Below are positions 32,961 to 46,000 of a DNA stretch of 64,000 bases, piece by piece. Under the pieces are notes generated by a model, which did no database searches, had not been told where the DNA came from, and was given only the letters and a program-made list of their open reading frames with translations. The translations under genes and the position numbers were made by a program. Source of the DNA: Gymnothorax reevesii (Eukaryota; Chordata; Actinopteri; Anguilliformes; Muraenidae); contig CM056583.1 of NCBI GenBank assembly GCA_029721435.1, forward strand, positions 47,831,120 through 47,895,119. Reading direction: 5' to 3'. The stretch's first letter is position 1. Every line of letters begins with the position of its first letter.

Positions 32961-33606
32961 GAATGGACTTTTCAAATCAGCCTTTTATACATTAATTTCA
33001 ATGAAGTTCAAACTTTTTCTGGCTTTTATTTTGCAAACAATTGAAAAGAAATCCAAAATTCAACCAAACAAAACAAAAAATACAATACAAAATAATGAAA
33101 ACAATTCTTTAGGAGTAATCGGATCTTCAAGCTGTGACTGCCGATGTAGCCTCCGGCAGGTCATGCACATAGATAGTCATAAACAGCCCAGTTCAATAGC
33201 ATAACAAGCAGTGGATTTACATTTAAAGCATGTTTTTCTGACTCCCCTCATTTTCAACACTATTTTGGAAATATGTCCCTAGGCTTTTGCTCTACTGCCA
33301 TGCCAAGTGCACCTGCACAGAAGGTCAGCGCAGCCTAGAATATCCTTTTATGAACTGTGCATGTCACTGACTGTTCTGAACACAAGCCACACCGCGTACC
33401 AACAGAGCCATCACTAAGACTGCAGGCATCTAGGCAGCAGCCAATACTCGCCAATGTAGGGCTCTGGGAAGTCAAGTGCTAGGCCCTCTTCACCATTCCC
33501 TCCCTTTGCTGTGTGCCTGCATGCATACATTGTTGTGTAGTTTTTTTTTTTTCCCCCACTGTTATAGCTGCTCAGCGTAGGAAATAAAGCGGCTCTTAAA
33601 AGAAAC

Positions 33607-33612
33607 TTTATT
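33607..33612 (-). terminator. Polyadenylation signal AATAAA of nup54
   Basis: TTTATT on the plus strand is AATAAA on the nup54 strand, about 330 bp past the stop codon. It is the first strong candidate downstream. Confidence 0.6.
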
Positions 33613-33941
33613 TCATAACTTGGTGCTTATTCATATCCCAGAATACAAAACATTACCAAAAAAAAAAAAAAAAAAAAACTATAAAAATGTATTATTTACA
33701 TGCGTTGATGCTGGCACTTTAAAACTTAACCCTGTCTTCGCAGCACTTCAGCAGAAGGCGGAGACCTGCAACTGATTTAACTTGCTTGTAAGAACCCTCA
33801 AAATCACTATGAAGATCGCTGCAGTCCAGCTCGGGCCTTTCTATGCATCTGATGGAGGCTAGCAGTGCTAGAGCAGGGGAGTGTTATAGAGGGATCTGTA
33901 GGGAGGGGCAGCCCGGCGGCAGGGCGGTCATGATTGGCTGG

Positions 33942-34070
33942 TCAGCTGAGGATGCCTCCCCTCATGTGCACGCTGTCGTGAAGACCGTGTTCGATCAGCT
34001 TTATGTCCTCCATGTCGTCCTTGATGACGCTGATCAGGTGGCTGAGCCCCTCCTGCTGCTGCTTCAGGTG
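33942..34070 (-). CDS. nup54: nup54 terminal exon
   Basis: HLKQQQEGLSHLISVIKDDM then EDIKLIEHGLHDSVHMRGG, ILS and TGA. 129 bp, acceptor CCTCTCGCAG. It is the conserved extreme C terminus of Nup54. Confidence 0.96.
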   Translation of the reverse strand, partial: HLKQQQEGLSHLISVIKDDMEDIKLIEHGLHDSVHMRGGILS

Positions 34071-37000
34071 CTGCGAGAGGGGCAGAAAAACATTGGCTGC
34101 AGCGCCAAGCAGAACAACTCATAGGGCTCTAATTTCGTAGACCAGGCGCAGGCGCAGTGAATGGGGGGTGCGCCGCGCCAGCAGGGTGTGTCCAGGCGTA
34201 TGTTGCAATTTTGTGCCCGGCGTAGCCTGGCGCAAATACTCCTCTGTCCCACCTCTGTCCCACCTCTGTCCCACCTCTGTCCCACCTCTGTCCCACCTCT
34301 GTCCCACCTCTGTCCCACCTCTGTCCCACCTCTGTCCGTCCTTCCAGCACAAGTTGGCAAAGAAGGCGTGTTTGGGTATAACACAGCCGAGTCAAATCTT
34401 GCTCACAGGCAAGAGAAACGATGGATAGGGTGTTCCTATTATTACAGCCTGTTGCTGCTTAAAATTTTGGGATTAACATGCATGGACAGCAATGCAAAAT
34501 ACATTACACATTTATTTTCAATATGAGATCTTAACTCAGTACGAGATCATAGCAATCAGGCTGTATTCCTTTCCCCCACAAAAAAACGATAAAACCTAAG
34601 TGACAATAATAGTAGCCAAGTATTAAGCCGCTTGCACACTGGACGCGAAACAAATTTTTCGCTCCACAGATTGCGTTGAAAGCAGCATCTTGTGTCCGAA
34701 AGTCTGACAGGGTTTTAATATATCTCTTTGTCCAACAGTCTATTATTGTTTTTAATTTCTTCAAATCTACTGACTGTTTTAGATATTAAACGTGAATGTT
34801 TTGATAAGAGGGCTCAGTTCTTCAAGATGAGTACGGAGAATTTCAGTCAATGTTTCTATTTAAGCTCTGCTCAATAAAGTGAGTCGACTTTGGCGCGACA
34901 CAATGTACAATGCCTCCGTGTCTGAGAGCCAAAAAAAAAAAAAAAAAAAAAAGAGGCCGATTAGAACAGATTGATAAAGAAATAAAGAATAAAAAGAAAC
35001 ATTTTAACAACAGAACATCCAACGAACACTGCGATTAATTTATTTGCGGGTCATCTTTTTTGGATGTTCTGCTGGTTGGTGATGTATATGTATTTTTATT
35101 CTTTATTCCGTTATAAATCTGTTCTCGTATCAATACTTTCATTTTTTGCTGGGTGCCGGACATGGAGTATTTTGCGTCGGACAGTCTTGATCGTGCATGC
35201 GATAATTTATTCACAGTGTCAATGGTCATGGAATTGATTTGCTCTCTGATTGCAAGCACTATTTTATCTCTGCTGTGGAAATAATGCGTGAATCTGTTTG
35301 ATCCATCTGACTAAATTTTCAAAAGAAAGACTGATTAAAGACTGTTGTCTATCTTCAAAGGAAGAAAACAGACAAATAAAATATAACTGTATTGAAATGT
35401 GCCTGACATTCTGGAAACCTGCCAGTGAGATTTCGGTGACGTGTGCGCCCTGCGCGCCGGTCAGTCAAATTACCACTGCACAGAAAGCGAACCAGGTTGG
35501 AGCTGGCGAGCTTTCTGCGCAACTGCAGCGAAGACTCTCTACGAAATTGTTACTGCGTCTTGATGAATAAGTGACACCTCCCCCTACTACGTCGCCACAC
35601 CCATCTCGGCGCACGTTCGTCTGCGCACGGTGTTGCACCTCACGAAATGACCACTGTGTGGGCTGCGCGGGACGAAATTACCACTGCATGGGCTGCGCCA
35701 CGCTTCGCCACCTGCGCTGCGCCAAGAAATTAGAGCCCATGGACGCAACTGTAAGTCTCCCTGCAGTTAGACAAATCCGAGCACCCATCCTTCTGATCAC
35801 AGTGGGGGCACGAAAGGCTTACTTTCCCCAACACTTGCAGCAGTTCTGTGCCGGTGATTTCACACCCAACTTTTATACCATCCTAAAACTGGAGCAGCAT
35901 TTGGACTTCGTATATAGAAGAAGGATTAGAGTTTGAGCGTGTGTACCCTCTTAAATCAGAACAAGCGTCTGCCCCTAACATGGCAATATCCCCCGCCGCC
36001 TCAATTTTAGGTGTGCGTACGGATGGAACCCAATACTAAATCCTCGCTTCGCGCTAATCGTGCGGCGGTGGATAAAAATGGACCGTCCTGCCAGGTCGTA
36101 CCTGCTTGATCTCACGCAGCAGCTCAGCGTCCACACTGTACCGCTCCTCTGACCGAACCGCACCGAAGTGATTCTGCATACGGATCTGAGACATGAGCTC
36201 GTTCAGCCGGCCCTGTGTGCGCAAGAACCCATTCAATACACTTCTTTTATGATCAAATGCATGTTAATTTATTTTTCCATTCAAACTATGGAAGATGATT
36301 CAGGAACAAAATCAGTTTTCAAATATGACATCATTTCTAAAGAGTAATTCTGTGTTCTATAATGAACACAGTTTCCAGATCCATGCATAAAATATATTCC
36401 TAAAGTGCATGGTGTAATTGAAGAGCTTACTTATTCCTGATACAAATGAGTTCTGTATAGGGGAGCTGCAATCAAATAATCAAGTCAAGCCAGATTAGTG
36501 CTGTAATGCAGAACAATCTGCCCTAATTACATAAAACAACAAAGAATGGTGTAACACTCAGCAGGAGTCACCTTAAACTGAGTGGGGGCGTTGAGCTCGG
36601 ACTGGATGGTGTCCAGCTGCACCCGCAGGTGCTCCTCATCCACCTGGATGGCGTAACCACTCTTCCTCTGGATCTCCTGTTTAATCAACACCTGAAATGC
36701 ATAAAAAGTCAGCTACATAACCATGCAAGCAATACATTACCATAGCACTCTCTAAATGCCACCATGTAGTCTTGAAGAGCTCATCACAGCAGACCTGGAG
36801 CACTCGATGAGAAAGGTCCATCAGCTTCCTCTTGTATTGTGCAATCTTGGCCACTGTTGTCGCCTGATTCTTCTGTAATTCACTGATGTCGTTGGAGATT
36901 ATCTGGTGAATGAATGGAAAAGCCGCTGATGTGTTATAAGTGAAAATAGGCAAGGAACATCAAAATATCTTGTAGTAAAATTTGCAGTGAAAGTGTCGAG

Positions 37001-40000
37001 ATTGAGTTTAGATAGTTTCGAAAGAGAAAGACAGACAAACACACCCTATTACACAATTATCTTTTTCTCTTAAACTTAAGGTCATAAAGCCAAACTCACA
37101 TCCACTCGAGTCTGGTGCTGTTTCGTCATCTGCTCCTGGATCTTGAGTCGGCGAAGTAGTTCTTTGAAACCAACCATGGGGACTGGAATTAACCTGCCAC
37201 AATATTGCACAACATTATTACAATCCGCCTCACCATAATAACATGCAGACAGCGAGGCCCAAAAAGAAGAATCTGAATGAAAATCCAATCATGGCTTTGG
37301 ATTATTAAATACAAAATCATAACATTTTTGAATTCACACATACCTTTCAGGATCAGGGTTGTCAACCTTCGCCTGTTCCCATATAATTGGATCAACACCT
37401 AAAAGAGAAGAGGGCTCATACAGTTAGACACCATGACAAGGAATATGAAGGATGCGGATATGTAGTCTGATACAATAGGGCTTCCTAAAACACTGCATTC
37501 TTCATTAAAAGCTTCCTCTAGGAACCAGCAATCAACAATTCTCAGCATGTTTTTCCTGAACTTGTCACTGAAATGTATTTAGCCAGTGACAGAGACAAAA
37601 AAAAGGCTGTGATTCCTATGCAATTCATAAAATGTGGACGGTCTCTACAGTAACCTTATATTCATGTCTCAAATCCACAGTGTTGGAGTCAAGAGACAAA
37701 AAGTAAATAAGCGCTACGCTCATGGAAACTGCCATCAGGGTGGTAATGCTACTTAACTGGACACTGCAGTCATGTTTATCAGGACACCAGGCTGAGAACA
37801 ATAAGAACTGTACGCACCATTGTAAACTATTGATTATAAGAGAGGAGGGGGCGCGATGTCAGCCTTACTCACCAGCGGGAGGGTTCTGCAACAGCTGCTT
37901 CAGCTGCGCAGGGGAGAGCTCGGTGCGCGTAACGGACATGACCACACCCAGCTGCTGCAGCTGCGTCTTGATGTTGGCCTGCTCCACGAAGTTGAAGAGC
38001 GTGGTGGCCGGGATCCTCTTGGAGGTGCCATTCGGCGAGCGCTCCACCACGTATATGATCACCTCTGTCCTGCAGAGGGCGCAAGAGTCTCATTCCTGTC
38101 TGATGGAATGAACACTCAAGTGCACACTCCTCTAGCCACAATGTTTCACCCTTAACCTCAGCTGAATCCAAAAAGGTTCTCTGCGAACAGTACTTAAGCC
38201 CTGCATAATCCTGGTTACATGTAGGAAGTACTAAAATGAAATCATGGATGCGATGGTTGGTAACTTTATAAGGAGTTAAACTAAATCCAAAAAATGCCTC
38301 AGATGCAGAGGGCCAGTAGAAGGATAACACTGCACATTAAACAAATCCCCAACAGCCCACTGCAACGATTAAGATGCTGTACAGAGAGAGATTCCACCAC
38401 TTGCATGAGATGTTACCTCCAGGTACTGAATATGGCCGTTAAAGATCCCGTAGCTCAAAAAACAACAAAAAAAAAACACTGGTGGGCTACCCAGTGTCCC
38501 AATCTGCTCATTCAATACACATCCAAATCACCCCCAAATTCAATACACTGAACAAAAATATAAACACCCCATGTCAAATATTGATGCCACATGGAGTTAA
38601 CAAATCTAGGTGAGCATATGCTGACGTTTACATGTACATTAGGGATATTTCTCTTGATTTGTCTACCATTTTTTAATCCATCTCTCTGTCAGTGAGCATT
38701 TGCTCAGTGATTTCACTCAGTACATGGGTGTGGCATTTCCAGACGGTGATCAGACAGAATTAGCAGTACCCAGACACTCCTCACACTGGAGACAATATAA
38801 GACCACTCCAAATTGTCAAATTTTGTCAACAGTCATTATGCCTCAGATGTCTCAGGTCATGTGGGAACGTGGCAATGGCATGCTGGATGCAGGGATGTCC
38901 ACCGGAGCGGTCTGCATGCAGTTCCTTGAAGCAGAGCACATTCCAGTTCTGGACTGGCCTGCGTATTCGCCGGACATGTCGCCCATAGAGCATCTTTGGG
39001 ATTTCTGGATCGACGTGTCCGCGACCGTGTTCCAGTTTCCGATAATGTGCGCCAGGGCCTTCCAGGAAAAATGGAATAACATTTTCCACAGGCCACGATA
39101 GACAACCTGATCAACTCCATGCGAAGGAGATGTGTTGCTCCGAGAGACGCAAATGGTGGAAACACAAGATATTGAACATTCAATTTCTTCGACCTGACCC
39201 CCAGCGTGTTCAGAGGATTGTCACTCCTTAGCAGATGCCAATATCAAGACGTAATGGACGGTGATCGGAAGATTATTCATCAACAAAAATGAATTTTGAT
39301 TCGCTTCATATCTTTCATAACCCTAATGTTATTAAAAACTCAAAAATTTGACATGGGGCGTTTATATTTTTGTTCAGTGCAGTTTGAATTTCTTCTCTCC
39401 CTATACACCTGATTAGATGCGCAAGAAGTGCCATGAAAAAATGGCTGCCATCCATCATCCAAGTGGGTGTCGCAAAATGGTGCCAGAACAGAAGTTTTCC
39501 ACTCCTCGCTATAACGCACGCTGAGAGATAAGCAGCATGTACACACAAGCCGCTACACTGGCGATGACTCACTGGTCGTCCGGCAGCGCTTTGACTCCCT
39601 CCACGTTCACCATGAGGTTCTGTTGTCCTCCCAGTACTTTGTGCAGAGACTCCACCAACTGCTGCTGCTGACTGCGCACCTCAACTTCCTTTTTGTTCAG
39701 AGCCAGGACCACGAAGCCATCCTCATCCTTACTGCCTGGGGCACAGCTGTAGCCCACTGCCTGAAGGTGCACACAAAACACCAGAGTGTGACAAGAGATG
39801 TGACATGACTGAATGCTGTGATACTGAGACTGCAACCTTGTTCTCCATTTTCTTGTTCTGTTTTTTTATAGTTTTTATCGTTTTATTGTAATATACTGTT
39901 TTTGTTTCATAGTATTGTATTGCACTATGTTCTTTATGCCTACGCGAGTGTTAACTGCAAACCTAATTACCCTCCTGGGATAAATAAAGTATTCTGAATC

Positions 40001-40028
40001 TGAAGAGTGGCCTAACAGGCTTCTGCTG

Positions 40029-40082
<54 letters not shown>

Positions 40083-43000
40083 TGATATTGATTATATGTT
40101 TTTCGGTACTTCAGCACTGGAACTGCCACGTCCAGCCAATCTTAATATTTTTGCCCAATTACGAGTATGAATTTTATCCATTCACTCATACCTAGAGGCA
40201 ATTTTAGTCTCCAAAAAGCCTGAGATGCATTTCCTTGGACTATGGGAGCAAAGCAGAGTACCTACAAAAAAATGCACCCCAACGTGCAGGGAACATGCAA
40301 ACTCCACACTGAAATTCACAAATTCAAACCCACATCCTTCTTGCTGAGAGGAAATAACATTGTCCACCGTGCCACCATGCAGCCCTGTGCATGTGTATAT
40401 GCTTGCATGTCAGAACATGCATGTGAAAGTGCATGATTGAGAGTGTCTCTGCTCAAGAGAAAAACCCCACATCTTTTTCTAAAAACCTACTTGAATAATT
40501 GTCCTAAATAATAAACAAAACAAATGAGTACTTTGCAAAATATTTCCAGAAAAGAATGCGGGTCCCCAGAAAAATATCATTAATTGCCTTACGAGACTCC
40601 ACAATCCAGTGTTTTTTTTTGTTTTTTTTTTTTTTTTTTATAAATGGGGGGAAACAGTCACTCTCTCCCTACCTTAAACCTGCAGAAGGGGTTCTCCAGG
40701 GTAAACTCAACAGGTGCAATGTTGTTGTTGAAGTACCCCTTGCCAGTGCCCCAGAAGGCCTGGAGCTGGTTCCACTTGGCCAGGATGGCATCGCGCTCAT
40801 CCCCCAGAAGAGTGGGTGCAGACAGGGCACTGGCAGTGTTGATCAGCTGGTTGGACTGGGCAGCTGCTTGGGCCTGCTGGCCAAATAATCCCCCTGCAAC
40901 AAAACAAGGGATAGGTCGGGCTTAAAATGCCACCTTCGACAATGTTCTTCATGACCTTCAGCTCCATGCATTGGGTCAACAACAGAAATGGGATCTCTGT
41001 TAAAAAAAACACCCTTCAACCACTGATTAAACTGCTAAAAACTCATCTTTGTGAATCAAAATGACAAATTTAGACTTTTTTCCATTAAAAAAATCCATAC
41101 TGGCTTAAAATGGCTAAGATGCAACTCTACACCTTTGCCTTCATTTAGTATGCACGGCTCTATGAGGAAGCAAATATTCCCAGACTCAATTCAAACCTCC
41201 AGTGCACCTCTACAGCACACCTGCAACTCGCCGATACTGTGCATACCTGGCCCCGCTCGACTTTGCTCATAGAACATACAAACCTCTTCTTGTTTTCAGT
41301 TCCGCTAGCTGCTGTATGAGGCTAGTGATAATACTGTAGTTTTATCGAATCCGAAAACAAAGAGAAGGAGCGAATTCAACAGGGTGACATAAAACTTGAC
41401 ACAGAGTGATGATGTATTTCATGTATTGCTCTCTACAATTTTATGCAAGTAGAGGTAATAGATAAAATGTTTGACTACAAACAGCTAATCAGGTTTTACT
41501 AATGTTTGATAACCTTTCATCATAATAGCCAGCTCAGAAAAGTTAGCTACCTGGCGAAGGTAAACATCCAGATGTGCCGTTAGGAAGAGACACTTTGAAC
41601 ACCCCTGAAAGTCTCGAGAATGGCATCAAATGTATAACCAATAAAAATTTTTTACCAATAGCATAAGAACATTACCCCTCCAGATAAGTGTTCATGTGCT
41701 CAAAGTGTTACAATGTTCACAGGACAGAGCAAGAAAACATTTGTTGCAGGGATATACTACAGGTATCACACTGTTTTGAGAGCAATAACTAGTGATAAAT
41801 TGCGATGCTCCTTTAGTCTCTTTCTGAGAAGTCTTTGCATCATTCCTATATCCTTATTTTTGACTGAAGGTTGACAGCAGACTAAAAGAACTAGACGATT
41901 CGGTCACCGCTGGGACAGAGTCCTGCATCTCCCTGATCCCCCAATTTCAGACAAAATGGCCGCCGGCAGCCACATTGGATGTCCAAAATAGCTGAAAATC
42001 GGTTTTGAGCATTGTCAAATAAATATCTTCGCCTGAGCAAAATTAGAAAAAATTCCTGTAATAATTGTCGCTTCCAGAGCCCGAAAAAGAAAATCTCTGC
42101 GGGCGCGGCAGCCCCGGAACTAAAACATAGTATCTCCCGATACCATGACCATCGTTGTCAGGGAGATACAATTACCACAATACTCTGCAAATCAACTTGG
42201 TTTTGTGATGTATGAAACCATGCCCGTCTGAATCCTTCTTTTTGAGTCCGTCATTCATACTCCGCAGTTTCAAAGTGCCAATGCTCAGCCATGGAGTTGG
42301 ATATTTTGCTCCTTATAGGTCTGATTACAATTGTAAAAAACATACACAAACATGTTAACAAGAATAAAAACTTGATTTTCATTGGAGGGGGTCTTTAATT
42401 TCCACGCATCACTGATTTTTGGCAATACTATAATTCTTCACTTAACAGCAGAAAAACAGCCACAGAATATAATCACAGACCACGCCCATTACATAAACTG
42501 TGAAATACAACAGAGGGGTAAACAACAGTGTAGCAGAAACTACAGGAGACACTTTGGGTCCACTGGGATGTAGCATCATAATGAATGATCTGCAGTGCAC
42601 AGTAATATGTGCACAATGCAGAGAGTTGCATGAACATCACTTAGCAAGTTATTCAACCACATTAATTTGCTTCAGTGTTAAAATATACCACTTTTCCAAA
42701 AAATATTTTATTTATGCTGATCATTGATATCACAGCCAGAATGTGTAATAAGCATTAACCCGCATACTTTATGGTATAAACCAGCAACCATTAACAAGCT
42801 CGCACTCATCTAGGGATGTTAATGATTGATCATTAATCGATTATTTGCTATAATGCATTTAACCTGCTAAAAATGTATAAACCAGAAATGTATGTTTTGA
42901 GGAGCCTGCCATTTGTCCAGAGCTCATGTGTTAAATTTTATACCACAAGAGGGCGTACTTCAACTTGGCAGTTCAGAAAAAAATACTGGGTTTTGTTTGG

Positions 43001-46000
43001 TTTGCCGTGCTGGTACTGTCATATCAGTATAGAATTGCTGAGTCACGCATGTAGACTACCGAAGTGTGACGCCACATTTCTACGGAGGCACTTTCTCTGG
43101 ATCCAAGCAAACTTCAAATGGTGGGGTCAGGGTAGCATATCTGCAGTTTCTCAGTAGTTTAACTCATAAATGGATCGTTAGTGTTTTGTTCCACAGTGCA
43201 ATCATAAATTAGAATAAAATCATACTTGCACTTTTTATTGCTTTCCTAAAGATCCAGTTCAAAGGAGAACATCCTTGATAAGGTAGCCTGCTATTCATTT
43301 CAAGTGAAATGCGATGAGACATGCTGATAATGGTCAAATGTTATGCTTCATTCTGAGATTGAGGATGTAAATCGGAATAATGAATTTGAAAAAAAATCTC
43401 AGCTTTTTTGGCAATCCTGTGTTTCGTTGTAACCATTTTTTCATCGAATTACAAAACACGATTGGAAATAAACTCCACAATTTTTAAAATGGCAGTAAAC
43501 TGTATGTGTTAAAAGTATAAACCCTCTAAAACACTGATCACACTTTAAACACAGCATATAAAAAGTTAGCTTGCAAGATAACATTTGTTTGAAATGGTAT
43601 TGTGCTGACCTCCTCCAAGTCCACAGCGGAATGATGATAGTTTAGATCCGGGAAAATCGCCATTATGGAAGCATGACGTCATCATTTCGGCACTCTATTC
43701 TCGTGTCCGAGTTCAGCATAACTAAGAGAAGTGTGATTTTTTTTTTGGTTCCCAATTAGCGCATATATAACCACATCAAATTGCAGTAATTGTGCCCAAC
43801 TGGCATCGTTTTATTTGAGTGTGCCATTGCTTGAGTGAGGACTGGTGGACAACAGCAGCAGTGAGTGCCTTATTGTTTTTACACTATGTTTGATTTAAGA
43901 GTTTGTGCTTCATTATATCAACATTTCACAAAACTAATGTGCTGCAAGAACTGTTTAGCTAAAAAGGCCGAAAACCAAAACTAAGAAAACAAGTGTTTTG
44001 TATCTAATCAATTGTAAATAATCGATTATTGATTGATAAAGTGTTTAACCATCACTCAAGGAAAATGCACAAAATTTGCAAAGCCAAAACTCATCCAATA
44101 CTTCTGCCTAAAATAGCAATAAACTCTCAACTCTCCAATATCTAGGAGTTCTGTTTACCTACTGCTTTCATGATTATCGTAAAATCTCAGTGACTAGTAT
44201 CATGTACAGCTTGTGCATTTGCCTGGGTGACCTCACCCTGTTGTTGCTGGGGTTGAATGTTGAAGCCGCCAAACCCGAGACCGGTTCCGAGGCCAGTGCC
44301 AAACCCAGTTGTCCCCGTAGTGGTACCAGTCCCCAGACCCGAAAAGCCAAAGCCCTTATTCTGGGTGTTTCCAAACAGACCTCCTGAGGAAACAGGTTGA
44401 GAGACACATTGAAAAACATTCTCTAAAAAAACACCCCATTTCTAGTTTGGCTTCCACAGAATCCAACATAAGTGCACAAACAATGCTCTGGTATTTGCGG
44501 GACTGTTAGTTCAGCTCTGATTTGGACACAATAGAGATGAGCGAAGAGCCAACAGCTAGAAAAGCTAAGGGTAAGAGTCATTGCAGAAATAGAGCCATCT
44601 AGTGCTTAAAAAAGGGATTGCACAGAGGAGCCGACAGAGCTGGAAAGCCTTGGCTGCGTCCGAATATTCTTTTTTGCCGAGGAAAGTTCCTAACTCCTAG
44701 AAAATAATCCGGAAATAATTACATGGCAGCCATAAGTGGGTTCAAATTCTTTAAATGTTAAGAAAAGGTGTCTCAGTGCTTCTTAATTAACCTCCTTTAG
44801 CATGGGGGGGGTAAACTGAAGCATCCTTTTTGAAAAGAAAGGAGATGACACAATCCCACAATTCAGTGCAGCAGTAATATAAGTGAGGACAATTCATTCT
44901 GCCAATCACGTAAAGAAATGTATATGATGGGCGGGGAACTCATGACCATGTTGCCTAGTGCAAGTGCATTCAGATTCTCCAATTAGCGCGGTTGTCTTCT
45001 TAAGCCGCAAGGAATTCCCTTTCACACCCTTCCTTTAAATTCTGCTGTTTTCCAGACGGGTTGAAGAGAAGTGGTTAGGGATTAGTGGATAGGTCGCCAT
45101 TTTTTGACTATTCGGACGCAGCCCTTGGCTGGATCAAGCACTGTGCACAAAGCATTGAGAAAGCAACAGCCCCGACCTGTGTTTGAGGGTGCAGCAAAAC
45201 TGAAAGTCGATCCCGGTGCGGCAGAGGTGGTTGCTGTCCCAAAGCCTCCAAATGCACCTAAGTAACAGAGACTTCACTGTCATTAGATGACACATGGAGA
45301 GAGGGTGGCTTGAAACCTGAGCAAGAAACCTCACTATCAGTACAAGACAAACTAAGACAGGGGAGAATACACACCTCAATAAGACAGACCTCACGGTCAG
45401 TGCAAGACACACAAAGATAAATGGTCATAAACATAACAGAGACCTCACTGTCTGTACAAGACATGGACAGAGGGGGGCATAAACACCTGAGGAACATACC
45501 TCACTGTCAGTATATGACAGAGAGAGGGGGGGTATAAACACCTGAGGAACAGACCTCACCGTCAGCATATGACACAGAGAGAGAGGGGGGCATAAACACC
45601 TGAGGAACAGACCTCACTGTCAGTATATGACACAGAGAGAGAGGGGGGGCACAAACACCTGAGGAACATACCTCACTGTCAGTATATGACAGAGAGAGAG
45701 GGGGTATAAACATCTGAGGAACATACCTCACTGTCAGTATATGACAGAGAGAGAGAGGGGGTATCAACACCTGAGAATCATACCTCACTGTCAGTATATG
45801 ACAGAGAGAGAGAGGGTATAAACACCTGAGGAACAGACCTCACTGTCAGTATATGACAGAGAGAGAGAGGGTATAAACACCTGAGGAACAGACCTCACTG
45901 TCAGTATATGACAGAGAGAGGGGGGGTATAAACACCTGAGGAACAGACCTCACCGTCAGCATATGACACAGAGAGAGAGGGGGGCATAAACACCTGAGGA

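Larger units (their letters stand above)
29247..33606. other. Intergenic region between converging ppef2 and nup54
   Basis: No gene is seen. It contains a Tc1-like relic (32190-32960), a short inverted repeat near 31590-31785, a poly-T run (33541) and a poly-A run (33659-33679). The open frames at 30107-30785, 31501 and 32575-32898 match nothing I recognise. Confidence 0.7.
34124..35738. mobile_element. MITE-like element with GGGCTCTAATTTC ends
   Basis: GGGCTCTAATTTCGTAGACC at the left faces inverted GAAATTAGAGCCC at the right. Sub-terminal GGCGCAGGCGCAG faces CTGCGCTGCGCC. The ends resemble the GGGCTCTATTTT-type ends common in fish MITEs. Inside are an 11-bp minisatellite and an end of another MITE. 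It begins 53 bp upstream of the nup54 terminal exon. Confidence 0.65.

Noticed and set aside
34064..34395. VGQRWDRGGTE repeat frames
   Set aside because: Product of the 11-bp tandem repeat.
37869..38330. 153-codon minus-strand frame overlapping nup54
   Set aside because: It is a different frame over the real exon 37873-38069 extended into intron.
43674..43681. TGACGTCA as a CREB site regulating nup54
   Set aside because: Perfect motif, but deep in an intron within an MITE-like element; no reason to think it functions.
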